Below, in pieces: positions 34,119 through 46,529 of a DNA stretch of 64,000 nt. Numbering within the stretch: the stretch's first letter is position 1; each line of letters opens with the position of its first letter. Made by a program: the position numbers and the translations under genes. The stretch spans positions 6,749,501 to 6,813,500 of the forward strand of contig CM053143.1 in assembly GCA_028571685.1 (NCBI GenBank), read 5' to 3'. A model generated the notes under the pieces. The model was not told where the DNA came from. It did no database searches and worked only from the letters and a program-made list of their open reading frames with translations. This stretch comes from Heterohyrax brucei (lineage: Eukaryota > Chordata > Mammalia > Hyracoidea > Procaviidae).

Positions 34119-35842
34119 TTTGTCATGCTATGGTGGCTTGCATACAGCTTGCCACCAGTGTTTAAATAGCAGCAGAGTCAGTCACGGTTGACAGGTTTCA
34201 GTAGAGCTTCCAGACGAAGGTGAGCTAGGAGGAAGGAGCTGGTGCTGCACTTCTGAGAGCAGAGTAGGGATGCAACGCGATCGGATACGGTGCTAAAACA
34301 GGAGCCCGGAATCGGGAAGAACAGACTCTTCAAAACAGAGTGGACCTTAACATGGATAATCAGGCTTTTAGACCTTCATTTAGTGATGTAATGTGACTCA
34401 AGATGAGAAGAAACAGATGCAGACATCCATTAATAATCAGATTGTGAAACATATGAAGTATGATCTGGGAAAATCGGAGCTCAATAAAAATGAAATGAAA
34501 CACAAAAATATATGTATCTTTGGCTTTAGTAAGCTGAAGTGGACTGGTATTAGCCATTTGAATCTGACTGTCGTATGATCTGTGTCAGAAGATTCAAACA
34601 GAAGAGGAATGGTGTCACATTTATTATTTAAAAAAAAATTTAAAGATCTGTCATGAAGTACATTGTTGTCAGTAATAATATCCATACACCTACAACAAAG
34701 ACCAATTAATACAACTGTTTTTCAAATCTGTACACCAACTACTAATGCCAAAGATGAGGAAATTGAAAATTTTTGCTGACTTTTACAGTCTGAAATTAAT
34801 AAAAAGTGTAATCAAGAACCATTAATAATTGTTGATGATTGGAATGTCAAAGTTGGGAACAAAGAAGTATGTAGTGGGAAAATATGGCCTTGGTGATGGA
34901 AAAAGAAAATGAAACACAGACAATCTCATAATATAATTTTACAAGACCATTGACATACTCTTCATGGATGCCTTTTCTCTACACCATAACTGACCACTAT
35001 ACAAATGGACCTCACCAGATGGAAAACACAGAAATCAAGTATGCTATGTCTTTGCCAAGAGACAGTGAACGAGATCAGTATTAATAGTCAGAACAAGGCC
35101 TGTGGCCAACTGCAGAACAGGCCACCAGTTGGTCACATGCAAGCTTAAGTTGAAATGGAAAGCAATTAAAACAAGCCCACTAGAGCCAAAATACTAAAGT
35201 ATGTTCCACCTGAATTCGAAGTCCATCTCACGAATAGATTTGACATGTTAAACACTAATAACCAAAGACCAGTTGTGGAATGAAATCAAGGATGTCGTAA
35301 ATGATTTAATGATTTTGATTTAATCAGAATTGGTTGGTACATAAATTTGGAAAACAGTTGTATTAATTGTTATTTCTTGTAGCTGGATAGATACTGTCCT
35401 ATCACAAAGCAAAAGGTCTCTACAAAGACAGAAAAGAAAGAAAAAAATGAAACAGATGTGAGAAGAAGAGAGTCTAGAAAATAATTTTGAATGTGGAGCA
35501 ACTAAAGCAAGTGGAAGAAATGGTGAAGTGAAAGAGCTGAACAGAAGATTTCAAAGGACGGTTCTGGAAGACAGAGTAAAGTAGTATAATGGCATGTGCA
35601 GAGACCTGGAGTTGAAAAACCAAAACGAGAGAACCTACTTGAAATTTTTCAAGCCGAAAGAACTAGAAAAAAAATTTTCATTCCTGAGACTACAATTTTG
35701 AAAGATTCTATGAGCAAAATACTGAACTACCCAGAAAGTGTCAAATGAAGATGGAAAGAAATCACAGAGTCACTGTACCAAAAACAACTGGTCATTGTTA
35801 AATCATTTCAAGAGAGGTTGCATATGATCAAGAATAGATGGT

Positions 35843-37253
35843 TCCAGCAAGGTTGGCCATGATCCGAAAGCACAAAACAACAAATGCTGCAGAGGCTGTG
35901 GAGAAAGTGGAACCCTCCTGCACTGTTGGTGGGGTTGCAAAATGGTCCAGCCTCTTTGGAAGGCAATCTGGCGCTTCCTTAAAAAAATGGATATCGATAT
36001 ACCGTTTGACCCAGTAATTTCACTACTTGGAATATATCCTACAGATTCAAGGCCTTTCACACCAACAGACAGATGCACCAGAATGTTGACCGCAGCACAG
36101 TCCACAATAGCAAAAAGATGGAATCAACCTAGATGCCCAACAACAGAAGAATGGATAGGTAAACTGTGGTACATATACTCAGTGGAGCACTATGCAGTGA
36201 TAAAGAATAACAATTCTAGGAAACATCTCATAACCTGGTTTCAACTGGAAAAGATTATGTTGAGCAAAACCAGTCAGCTACAAAAGGACAAACATTGTAT
36301 GAGACCTCTACGTTAAAGATCTCAAAAACAGACTTGTATATAGAAGAAAAGACTCTTTGATGGCTGCAAGGGAGGGAGGGAGGGCGAAGGCGGGGGAGGT
36401 CTTAGATTAGATAGTTGCTAGAAATCTGGTTGGGTGAATTCGGTGACAGCACACATTAGGAACAAGAACAATATTAAGTGGACTTCAGTATAACTTGAAT
36501 ACTCCTTCCATCTTAATATTGCAAGGATAGAGCAGCTGGGGCAGGGAGAAGGGGACCATGCTCTTAGGCGAAATCGAGACCAATTGACACAACTAACATT
36601 TTGCTAAGAGGGCTCTCTGCACCCCACATTGGTGAGTGGCGTCTGGGGTCTTAAAAGCTGCCGAGCTGCCATCCAAGGGCACAGCAAATGGTCCTGACTC
36701 AGCAGGAACGGATGCTCACCAAGGACCAAAATGACATGGGGTAAAGACAACCCAGAAGACTTGGGACTGGAAGAACCGGAGGGTGCCCAGCCACCACCAG
36801 GGATAGCCACGATGGAGCTCACTAAGTTGAGTCTCACTGGCAACACAAGAATAAAAAGGGGTGCATCCTGAGATCTCCACTAAAAGACCTCAGTTGATGG
36901 TCCAGCGGTTTCGGGGTTCCCCTGAGAGCATGGCCCCTGGCCCTGATGCTGCCCTTGCCCATAAATCATAATGAAGGTCTACTCTTCGGACAGGAATGGA
37001 GTGGACTTGGTGATGCAGAGTGACCATATATTGGATGCACTTTATGGTTTTATACATCTATAGGATATCATCCTACTGACCTCTGGCTGGAGGAAGGAGA
37101 GTGGGTGGAGAGGAGGGGAAAGGAGACTGTTGGGAGAATGAGACATGTATGAAGCAGAGAGGAATAGTGTGCTGTCACCGGACAGGGAGAGCAGTGGAAG
37201 CTGCATATAGGTGGGCATGTACATTTATACGGTCATGTTAAATGAAAAATAAA
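35843..37253 (+). mobile_element. 5'-truncated L1 nested in the RTE, 13-bp TSD
   Basis: Bounded by the exact direct repeat aagaatagatggt at 35830-35842 and 37254-37266. Holds the last part of ORF2 (about 35870-36316), a 3'UTR with a G-rich purine tract (about 36367-36398), and an A-rich tail at 37240-37253. The 3'UTR matches the antisense L1 at 19630-20640. It is the same young L1 lineage, inserted after the RTE had settled here. Confidence 0.95.
35942..36316 (+). pseudogene. L1 ORF2 C-terminal tail
   Basis: 124 codons from Met at 35942: [20 protein letters not shown], then the conserved [10 protein letters not shown] and [12 protein letters not shown] stretches, ending CMRPLR. It aligns with the end of the antisense ORF2 at 20642-22717. 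The frame extends back through the Cys-rich motif ([18 protein letters not shown]) to about 35870; the truncation point is 35843. No catalytic part remains. Confidence 0.9.
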
Positions 37254-38847
37254 AAGAATAGATGGTACTGAAGGAAGAAATCCAGGCTCCAGTCAAGGCT
37301 TCAGTGAAAAACAAATCTCTAGGAATTGACAGATACCAGTTAAGATGCTTCAACAAATGGGTCTGTGCCAAGAAATTTGGATGGCAATTACTTGATCAAC
37401 TGATTGGAAGGGATTACTCTTCATCCCCACTTGAAAGGTCGTCAAACAAAATGTGGAAATTCTTAAATAATATCATTAATATCACAAGTAAAATTTTGCT
37501 GAAGATAATTCAAAAATGATTGCTGCAGTATGTCAAGAGGGAACTGCCAGAAGTTCAAGCCAGATTAAAAAGAGGACATAGAATGAGGTATATCATTGCT
37601 AATGTCAGATAGATTCAGCGTGAAAGCAAAGAAGGATGTTTGCCTGTGTTTTGTTGACTGTTGAAAGGCATTTGACTGTGTGAGCTGTAACAAGTTGTGG
37701 CTAGAATTGTGAAGAATAGGAATTCCGGAACACTTCATTGTGCTCGTGGGGAACCTGTACATGGACCAGGAAGCAGTCTCTCACACAGAACAAGGGGATG
37801 CTGTGTGGTTTAAAGTCAGGGAAGATTGTGTCAGGATTGTATTTTTTCATCATACTTCCTTTCAGTCTGTATGCTGAGCAAGTAATCCTAGAGACAGCAG
37901 TATTGGAAGAATTGGCATGAGAATCGTGGGTCTGGTGAGCCGTTGACACAGCCTTGCTTGCTAAGAGTGAAAAGCACCTGCTGGTGAAGGTGAAGGACCA
38001 CAGACTTAAGTACCATGTACACCGCAACATCAAACAGGAAGCCTGAGAGCTGGACCGTGTAATGACATCATGATAAATGGAGAAAAGATTGAAGTGATCC
38101 AGGATTTCATTTTAGTTGGAACCACAGTGATTGCCTACAGAAGCAGCAGTCAAGAAATCAGAGCATGTATACTGTGTTTGGCAACTGTGCTTCAAAAGAC
38201 CCATTTAAAGTCTTGAAAAGCAAAGATACAATGAAGACTAAGGTGCACCTGACCCAAACCATGATAATCTCAGTCTCCTCATATGCATGTGAAATCTGGA
38301 CAGTGAATAAGCAAGACTGAAGAAGAGTTGATGCCTTTGAATTACAGTGTTGGTGAGCAGTATTGGATATACCGGGAGCTGCAACAACCACCACATCTAT
38401 CTTGGAAGAAGTACAGATAGAGGGCACCTTAGAATCAAAGATGGTGAGACTTTGTCTCACGTTCTTTGAGCAGGAGGAACCAGTCCCTGGACAAGCGTGT
38501 CATGCTTGGCAAAGTGGAGTATCACTGAAAAAGAAGACCCTCAGTGAAGTGGGATGATAATAGTGGCTGCAGCAACGGGCTCAGACAGCCGTGACTGTGA
38601 GGATGGTGTGGAGCCGGACAGTGTTTCGTGTTGTTATACATGGGCTCATTAAGAATTAGAAGTGACTCTGTCGCTGAAAACAATAGCAGTGGTGTCTATA
38701 TATAATTTAGGTATGTATTGGAATGTATGGGTCAGCAGAGGAGAGAGTACTACAGATTATCAGTGTTTAGGGCTCTTACATGCCTTACTCTGTCCCCAAA
38801 TACGTAGTTTATCTATTCTCCAGGTTCAGGATAGGACTCAAATTCAG

Positions 38848-39000
38848 AAAACCCACTGCCATCTGTCTGGTCAATGCCAATTCATAAGCAACTGTATAGG
38901 ACAGAGTAGAACTGCCCCACAGAGTTTCTGAGGAGTGCCTGGTGGATGACATCATGGTTAGCAGATGTGGCAGTTAACGACTGTGCTACCAGGGTCTCCA
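38848..39000 (-). repeat. AfroSINE, antisense
   Basis: 'aaaacccactgccatctgtc', 'gacagagtagaactgcccca', 'gtgctaccagggtctcca'. It starts within 160 bp of the RTE end. Confidence 0.9.
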
Positions 39001-40084
39001 ACCAAAATAAAAAACCTGTTTAATGTATCTGCAATTACAGGACATTTCTATATCCTTGCGTGATTTATTCTAAAAATTCATGTGGGTTCAGAAATCTGAG
39101 TTCATAATAAAGATAAGAGAAGGAGAGGAAGCAGGACTGAATAGAAGGAAAGCCGTCAGGTTTGATGCCTGACCTTGTTGTAGTCGTACAGGAAGTGGCT
39201 GCGTACCTGTTGGGTCTTTTAGTCGTCCTCCTCTTCAGTGAATCAGACCTTTTTATTCCGCACCCTAGCCCTATTCTGTTCCTAGTTTTTAGAGAACATA
39301 AATTGGACAGAGAGATAGTAAAGACCAGAGATGACTTGTTTTGCCAAAACTGTGGAGTAAAAATGTACCAGACTGGCAATTTAAAAAAATTCAGCTTTAC
39401 TTCACTGGTTGCAAAATTATAATTCTCTCTCACCTTTTGAGTTCTAATTGACTCTGCACACCAGCCCTGCACTCAGCCACAAAAGTATGACTATATCAGT
39501 TTGAATTAGAGAATTTGTACACACTATAAGAAAACATACCAAGTTTCAACTGATATAAAATTTTTAAAATAATTCTATGCAGTCAGTTGTGTAAAGAGAT
39601 GTTTCCTATGTCCTGTTAGCAGTCCCTCTCTACCACGTGAGTGTGCACTTCAGAGCACTGGCTAATAAACGTATTTGACTTTTTTAGTATAACTGTCTAG
39701 GAGTTGTTTGTAGAGATATACCCAAGTCATACAAAATATATAAAATCAGGTTAGTGTAAATTGAATGCATTGTAATATTGCAATATTATAAGAATAGATT
39801 TCTTACTAGAATTAGTGATAATATAGTATCTGTGAAGTGTGGTGTTAACACGATGGCTTATGTGTGTCTGAAATTTGTGAAAGAATACTTTTTAATGAAG
39901 TTATTCTTTATAATAATATAAGGAAAAACTTCTTTTGTCATATAATATACAACTCCTAGTTATATATCTCCAAAATAGTTTTTTTTTTTTTTTTAATATA
40001 GATTTGGTTTAAGATGGTTTGTTGCAAATATCATCGTCAGTTAGGTCCTTTTTGTGAATAATAGGTTGAGTTTCAGAAAATTGT
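39001..40084. other. intron-like sequence, nothing recognised
   Basis: Overlapping frames at 39065-39472 (-) and 39162-39422 (+) have no recognisable domain. A T run lies at 39980-39994. Confidence 0.45.
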
Positions 40085-40829
40085 GTATTATCATCCAGAC
40101 TCCCTGAGGGACTGAAGTACTAGGCTGAGGGCTGTGGGACCATGATCTCAGGGAATGTCTAGCTCAGTTGGTACAGTATCGTTTATAAAGAAAATATTGT
40201 ACATTCTGCTTTGGTGAGTAGTGAGCATCTGGGGTCTTCCAAGCTTGTGTGTAGGTACCTGAGATGCTCCACTGGTCTCATGCCGTTGGGAGCAAGGAAG
40301 AATGAAGGAAACCACAGACAGGAGGGAAAACTTAGTTCGGAGGACTAGTGGACCACAACTACCAGTGCCTCCACCAGACTGAGTCCGGTACAACTGGATG
40401 GTACCTGGCTACCACCATAGACTGCTCTGACAGGGATTACAGTAAAGGGTCCTGGACAGACCTGGAGAAGAAGGTAGAATAAAATTCTAATTCAAACACA
40501 CACACACACACACACACACACAAATACAAATCGGACTTAACTGGTCTGACAGACTAGAGAAACCCCGACACTGTGGCCTCTAAACATCATTGTAGCTCAG
40601 TGATGAAGTCCCTCCTGAGGTTCACCCTTGAGCCTGTAACACAAAGGGAGACTAAAGGGACATACCAACCTAAGAACAAGGACTAGAAGGCAGGAGGGAA
40701 CAGGAAAGCTGGTAATAGGGGAACCCAGGGTTAAAAGAGAAAGTGTTGACATGTTATGGGGTTCACTACCAATGTCACAATTAAAAATAGTGGGAAAAAA
40801 GTATACTTTTTGAACCAAAAAAAAAAAAT
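40085..40829 (+). mobile_element. old L1 3' end with CA microsatellite
   Basis: Sense copy of an L1 3'UTR resembling the older type at 12228-12910 and 14460-15760: 'gtgagcatctggggtcttcc', 'ggaccacaactaccagtgcc', ending in an A tail (40817-40829). A (CA) run of about 12 units sits at 40496-40522. Confidence 0.6.
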
Positions 40830-43270
40830 TAGTTATCTTTATTTATGTATATTTATTCACTTAATGAATACTTACTGAGTATTTACCATGTTTCAGGTCA
40901 GTGCCAGAATTGTAGAGATATAAATGTCTGCGGGACAGAGAGGATCTGGTGCGTGTATTTGGAGTCTTTCAGGGATCCACACATCTAGATGGGAAACTAA
41001 AATATCAGGAAGAGCAGGTGCTTCAGAGGCGCGTGTGTAGGTGGCCAGTGTTGGGTTCTGGAATGGCGTTAGTGTCTTTGCTCAACAGTACATGTCCTGT
41101 GCAGAAGGAGCAGGTCCTATTCAAAGACCTTAGAGGCTGAGAGATAACATGGTGTTTTGAAATCATGCTGAAAAAGTTGAGAGTTTTCACAAGGGCTCCA
41201 TGGAAGACCAAAGAGACTGAAGCGTGGGGTGTGAGAAAAACTCTTCTAGCTGAAAGATGGACGGTATGGGAGGTGATAGTGGCAGGATAGGGGTTACATG
41301 ACCCTGTTGAAGTAGTGAAATTAGAATAAAAATAGTGGCCAGAACTTGGCTATGGACAGTAAGAATTAAGGGTGGCATTTATGTAGTATTGAGGGGGAAG
41401 AACGTAGAAATAACTATATTTCAAAATTAAATAATAGTTCTAATCCACTAATTTCTGGTGATTATTTTTGTGGGTAGTGATTTCTGTTCTAGTACTGTTT
41501 AATGATGACTGCGGTATATGAATGTAAATACTTGAATGGTAGTTTGTTTCAGATTATTCTTTAATCCATAAAAACCCCAAAGAAACTGAAAATCGAACTG
41601 AGTAACAAAGAATAGAAAAGAGGGACTATGGAAAGTGCTGGAGAGATGGGATATTCCCAGATTTTGTTAGATAATGTTTATTGTGTGTATGCCTGGTGGC
41701 TTTTATTTCCATCAGTCTTCTAAACAGGTTTACTGGCTCCTCTTCAGTAGGTAATGTTGCATTTTAAAATCTTTTTTTAAAGCTCCCAGTGGAAAAGTCT
41801 TTGAACAAGAGGTGGACATAACAATACTGTACCATATGTGCTGCAATTTCTCATAAAACGCAGCATGTTAAAGTGGCTGCAGTAGTCTCAGTTCCCTTGG
41901 TATGGGGTACTGTCTCTTGCTGTCACAATCATGTATTAGTGTTGATTTAATTTATACACACTGGGAAATTATACCGTAGAGCAACTATGGAAATTGAAAT
42001 GTAAATCAGGAAATAATTTAAAACATAAAATGATCTTTCTTGAGCTATTAACAGCATGCATTGCGAATTCATGCAAGAGACACTTAAGAACAGTATGCAG
42101 TGTGCTGTTTACCGAAGTTTCAGCTTCTGTTGGAGGATGTCTATTTTTATATATGACATCATCTCTGCTGCAGAATTCTGGTGTCCACTGGGATTTACTG
42201 TTCTTTCATTCCTTTTGGAAAGAAAGCTTGTATTGATGTCCTAATTGGAGCTGTCTTTTGGTTGCACTTGGAAATTAGAAGTAATAAGGGTGTTGTGTAA
42301 AAGTCATGCAATATTTTCAAGCAGTTTGTCAAAAAGATTGCTGCCACTCTGTCCTGCCTCCAGTGTGCATACTGGTGGTCTCTGTACTATGCTTACCTAA
42401 ATTTTACCTTTTAGTCACAATCATTTTGGACTGTTTTATTTCTTGTAAGTGTGAGGTGGTGTTTGGGTTTTCTTTTTGCCATAAGATTTTTCAGTTTTGC
42501 ATGCAGATGTGAAAAATGTCTCTCTAGAAAAATCTACTTTGATTTTCAGATCTATTTCTTACCAGTGCTGTTCTGATCATTTTATGATTAACCGTTGTAA
42601 GTTGTCTGCTTTCACTTTTATATATATCAGGCAATTAGAAATGTTGGCTTTTGGATATGAATCTAGTGTTCAGACATTATTAACTTAAAATTTCTATTAG
42701 CTGTGAGAACTTGCTATGGAAGAAACTAGCATCTTATGCATTGCATAGATGTTAGGTTCTAAAGTGGTAGGAAATAGTTATTCATGGTCAAATAAATATA
42801 AATACCTGTTAAATACAATGCATATTTTTATGTATGTGCATTTTCACTAATAAAACTTAGTCATTTTTCTTAATATCTCAATGTTAGACTTTTGACTGAT
42901 TTGAATAGATCCATTTTCACAGATGTGCCTAGCATTCTTTGTGATTATTGTAATTATGTACACATAATTATGTAAATATAATGACTTTATATATATATAC
43001 TTAATATATGTCATAACTTTAAAGATATTTTCAGAAAACAATCGGTGAATCTGTTGCTGGGGGGGAGGTCCTACTAGGTGATTACATTAGAGTCGGTTGT
43101 CCTGCATGCCTTATGATCCTTACCCTGCCTCCTGTCTTTGAATCTCCTTTCTCTCTTTCGAGTGGAGGACAGGCGGCAGTTGGCTATAACATTGAATGTG
43201 GAATTGCTGACGTACCGCAGAAATGACACGGCAGTAGAGCTGAGATTGGAAACAAAAGGCCGTTGTTTTT
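40830..43270. other. intron-like sequence with a possible ancient L2/MIR-age piece
   Basis: About 40855-40930 has 'cttaatgaatacttactgag' and 'tatttaccatgtttcaggtc', wording typical of ancient mammalian interspersed repeats. A similar piece is at about 57965-58080. The rest is unassigned. Confidence 0.35.
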
Positions 43271-43271
43271 G

Positions 43272-43456
43272 AATGAATTCTAACTGATAACAGTGATGTG
43301 GAACAAAGTAGAGCTGCCCCCGTAGGGCTCCCAGGGCGGCCAGTGTCTGAGGCAGCAGACGGCTTCATCCTCCTCCTGCAGAGTAGCTGTTGAATTGGAA
43401 CTACCAACCGCCTGGTTAGTAGCTAAGCACTTCAACCATTGTGCCACCAGGGCTCC
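43272..43456 (-). repeat. AfroSINE, long form, antisense
   Basis: 'cgtagggctcccagggcggc', then the long-form module ('gacggcttcatcctcctcct'), then 'actaccaaccgcctggttag' and 'gtgccaccagggctcct'. Confidence 0.88.
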
Positions 43457-43636
43457 TCATAATCTGAAATGTGGATTGCTAATCCAATAAATGATAGAGT
43501 AATTCAGAAGGGAAAGATTTGAGGAGGATAAAGAAAATATTCAAGGTGTGTTGGTTTTTATTCAGATGTCTAACGAGACAATAATGATGGTCAGTCACCT
43601 GTGATTTTTTTATGCAGTTCACAGGTTGCCTAAGAA

Positions 43637-43774
43637 CAAACACACCTCTTGCCGTCATGTCAGTTCTGAACGCATAGTGACCTCATGAGACAGAGTAGAA
43701 CTGCCTCATAGGGTTTCCAAGGATCAGTGGTAGATTTGAACTGTTCTTAATCACTGTATTATTGCCAGGGCTCC
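43637..43774 (-). repeat. AfroSINE, antisense
   Basis: 'cttgccgtcatgtcagttct', 'gacagagtagaactgcctca', 'tagatttgaactgttcttaa', 'ttgccagggctcc'. Confidence 0.9.
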
Positions 43775-44898
43775 AGGTGTTAAAAAATAGAGCTAAGATC
43801 TCTAAATAAGTTGTAACTTGCCACTTTGACTGTTGACAAACTTCTAACTTGTACTGTCTGTCTTTACAAAAACTTCAAGCTTTAAAAGAACTGTTTGAAT
43901 CATAGGAAATTTTGGAATAATCAGAAAAGTTGTCTTTTTAAAAAGGGTCATCTTGCCCTTTGTTCCTTTGTAAAATAAGCAGATCCTACCACGCAGGATG
44001 TAGAACATACTGAGTTGTCATTGATGTTACTGAAGGAGCCCTCAGTGGCTGCAGTGTTTTTGTTTCTTTTTACTATTGACTTCTGCCTTTTGCGTAGTTG
44101 GGCTGAAAGAGTACAAGTGGCTACCAGTTTTCAAGTGGAGTTGCCAGTCTTGAGAGGGCAGCTGAACTTGTTTTTTTCATAAACACAGGGGGCCTGTCTT
44201 CAGGGAATCTAGAGAAAGGTGGTGACTGTATTCTGTGAATTCAGAAGAGCTAAGAAACTGGCTATTTCCTAGTTTATCTCTGAGAGCCTCAGTTCTCAAT
44301 CTTTTTTTTTTAATCTCAACACTTTTATACTCTTAAAACTTTTAAAAACTCCAGTGAGGTTTTGTTTACATTATTAGTTAGTATATTTACTGTGCATGAT
44401 ATTGGTACTGATAAATTTAAAAATATTAATTAAAACATAATAAACCTATTAAGTGCTAACACAAATAAGGAATTATTAATGCTAAGTAGTGACATTTTAG
44501 AAAACAGAAGAATATAAGATTGGTCAAATTTTATACTTTTGCAAACCTGTATAATATTTAGTTTAATATAAGATGGCTGGATTCTCATAGCTTTTTTCAT
44601 TTAGTATGTTTTGATGTACTATTCTGACTGAAGTATATAAATTGTATGAAGAGAAGCTGGCCTTCCACAGGTAGCTAGGGAATGGAGGACTAATTTAATA
44701 TTGTTTTCAGATAATTGTAAATATTCTTTTTTTGATATACTACACTAACATTTGAGAAGTGGTAGTTTCTTGAAAGTTAGAAACACTAGGCTAAGGTTAT
44801 TGAAATTCCTTTGCTTTATTGCAACCTGTTGGTCTCATTTGCAAGTTGAATTCATTATTTTGCATATGCGTGACTTTTTAACAACATGTTTTGGTCAC

Positions 44899-45292
44899 TG
44901 TCTTAGTTACCCAGTGCTGCTGTAATACAAATACCACAAAGTGGATGGCTTGAAAGAACAGAAATATTTATCTCACAGCATTAGACACCGAAAGTGAAAT
45001 CAATCCGCGTATCAACAGGTTCCTGCTTAGTGGTAGCCCTAGGAGTTCCTTGGCAATCCTTGGCTTGTAGACAGTTCCTCATATGACCTCTTCTTCCTGT
45101 TTGTGTCTGTCTGTCTTTACTCCCCTTTATAAGGTACCACTAAGAAGAGATTAACCCATTCTACTCTGATGGCCTCATTAACATCACAAAAAAGACCTCT
45201 TTCCAAACAGGGTCATATTTACAAGTAACAGACGTTTTGACTTTTAGATAGCATTGGGGGTGGGGGGTGGGGGCACAGTTCAATCCACAACA
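44899..45292 (-). mobile_element. MaLR-like LTR with 5-bp TSD
   Basis: TG...CA bounded 394-bp LTR, tgtcttagttaccc ... aatccacaaca, flanked by gtcac at 44894-44898 and 45293-45297. Five-base duplications fit ERVL-MaLR integration. It contains a G run at about 45256-45273. No coding sequence. Confidence 0.8.
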
Positions 45293-45480
45293 GTCACTGA
45301 GTTAAATAATCTTTCAAAATTTGATGCACTATGCAGTATCAAGATTAACATCTGTTAATAGCCCCACTGATCTCATCAGAAAAGAACTTAATTATTGAGA
45401 AACATCCAACACATATTATTAACTACTAGTTTTCCAAATTTAAAATTGTTACTCGAAGTCAAGATTTTATCATTGGCAAC

Positions 45481-45924
45481 TGTCTGAGTCATCTAGTGCA
45501 GCTATAACAGAAATACCACAAGTGGATAGCTTTAACAAAAAGAAGCCTGTGTCTCTTTCTATGAGCTCTGGAGGAAGGTCCTTGTGATACATCAGTCTTT
45601 CCTTCGTCCTGGAGCATCTCAGCACAGGGAACCTTAGGTCCAAAGGGCGTGCTTTGCCCCTGGCATTACTTTCCTGGTGGTGTGAGGTTCCTGTGTCTCT
45701 GCTCACTTCTTTCTTTTATGTCTCAAAAGACATTGGCTTAAGACACTGTTCAGTCTTGTAGACCTCATCTGTGTAACTGCAGCTGACTCATCTAGTGACA
45801 GGGTTAACAACATAGGGAAATTGCATTAGATAACAAAATGATAGACAATCACACAATACTAGGAATCATGACCCAACCAGATTGCTATGCACAATTTTGG
45901 GGGAACATAATTCAATCTATGACA
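45481..45924 (-). mobile_element. MaLR-like LTR with near-perfect 5-bp TSD
   Basis: tgtctgagtcatctag ... aatctatgaca, flanked by gcaac (45476-45480) and gcatc (45925-45929). Related to the LTR at 44899 and in the same orientation. No coding sequence. Confidence 0.75.
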
Positions 45925-46075
45925 GCATCCATAATACTGTCAGTTTATTTTCAGGAGAATGTTGGCCAGGTAGCTATGTCTGAGTAACTGTAGTTTGTCT
46001 AATTGTTTATTTAGGTAGAAATGGTGCATTATGAAAAAGAGGCTAGTTCAGCTTGCACAGCTCAACTTGTACAAC

Positions 46076-46184
46076 TTATTTTCTTGAGACCAGTATCTAT
46101 GTACATAGCAGAAGTGCTTTATTCATACTTTTTTTCCTTGAGACCATTGTGTATGTATGTAGCAGAAATGCTTTATACATACTT
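46076..46184. repeat. diverged 54-bp tandem duplication
   Basis: Two adjacent units, each with 'ttcttgagacca'-, 'tatgtacatagcagaa'- and 'gctttattcatact'-like segments. They keep an 18-residue period in one frame (LRPVSMYIAEVLYSYF / LRPLCMYVAEMLYTYF). The frame is probably accidental, since it lies in the hAT-like element. Confidence 0.65.
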
Positions 46185-46529
46185 CCCACTTCATTCTGCG
46201 GAATATTCAAAGACCTGTGTTGAAGAGTTGACAATTAATAAAACAGTTGTTGCTGTTTCATCAAGGGCATTTTAATTGAAGTTAGTGAAGAACACAGTGA
46301 CTGCATTACCAGTACAGTAGATTTCTAGTGGTGTCACTGCTTTAATTTGTGCTAAAACACCAATCCAGCTTTACCCATTTTGACTTTTGAATATCAGTGT
46401 AAATGTTACTGCAGTGAAAAAGGCCAAAGAATGCCTTACATCTCAGATAAAAAGTTTTGACCTTGTGACCCCCCCTGGAAGGGTCTTGGGAGCCCTCAGA
46501 CATCCCCAGACTACACTTTGAAAACTATT

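Larger units (their letters stand above)
34119..38690 (+). mobile_element. long but decayed RTE LINE, interrupted by an L1
   Basis: Starts with the RTE 5' block ('tatggtggcttgcatacagc') and reads through endonuclease-like sequence (about 34660-35050; 'ttgttgatgattggaatgtc', the GDWN-type motif region) to 35842. After the L1 it continues through reverse transcriptase (37640-37760; a KAFDCV-like motif in 'aaaggcatttgactgtgtg'). The 3' end at about 38600-38690 has the SINE-like tail 'gttgttatacatgggctc'. Stops and frameshifts are everywhere. Without the L1 (35843-37253) it would be about 3.2 kb, close to full length for RTE. Confidence 0.85.
44288..46529. mobile_element. probable ancient hAT-type DNA transposon, host for two LTRs
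   Basis: Left end cagttctcaa (44290-44299) and right end ctttgaaaacta (about 46516-46527) are imperfect inverted complements of the kind found in mammalian hAT relics. The interior reads on across two LTR insertions (44899-45292 and 45481-45924): for example 'ttatcattggcaac' at the left of the second, and 'gaccccccctggaagggtct' near the right end. No transposase frame is visible. Family not assigned. Confidence 0.5.

Noticed and set aside
39065-39472. 135-codon - strand frame overlapping a + strand frame
   Set aside because: No domain, no family recognised; frames on both strands suggest chance.
46021-46275. 84-codon open frame with internal repeats, possible small protein
   Set aside because: Lies within a probable hAT DNA-transposon relic; no start context, splice or conservation evidence.
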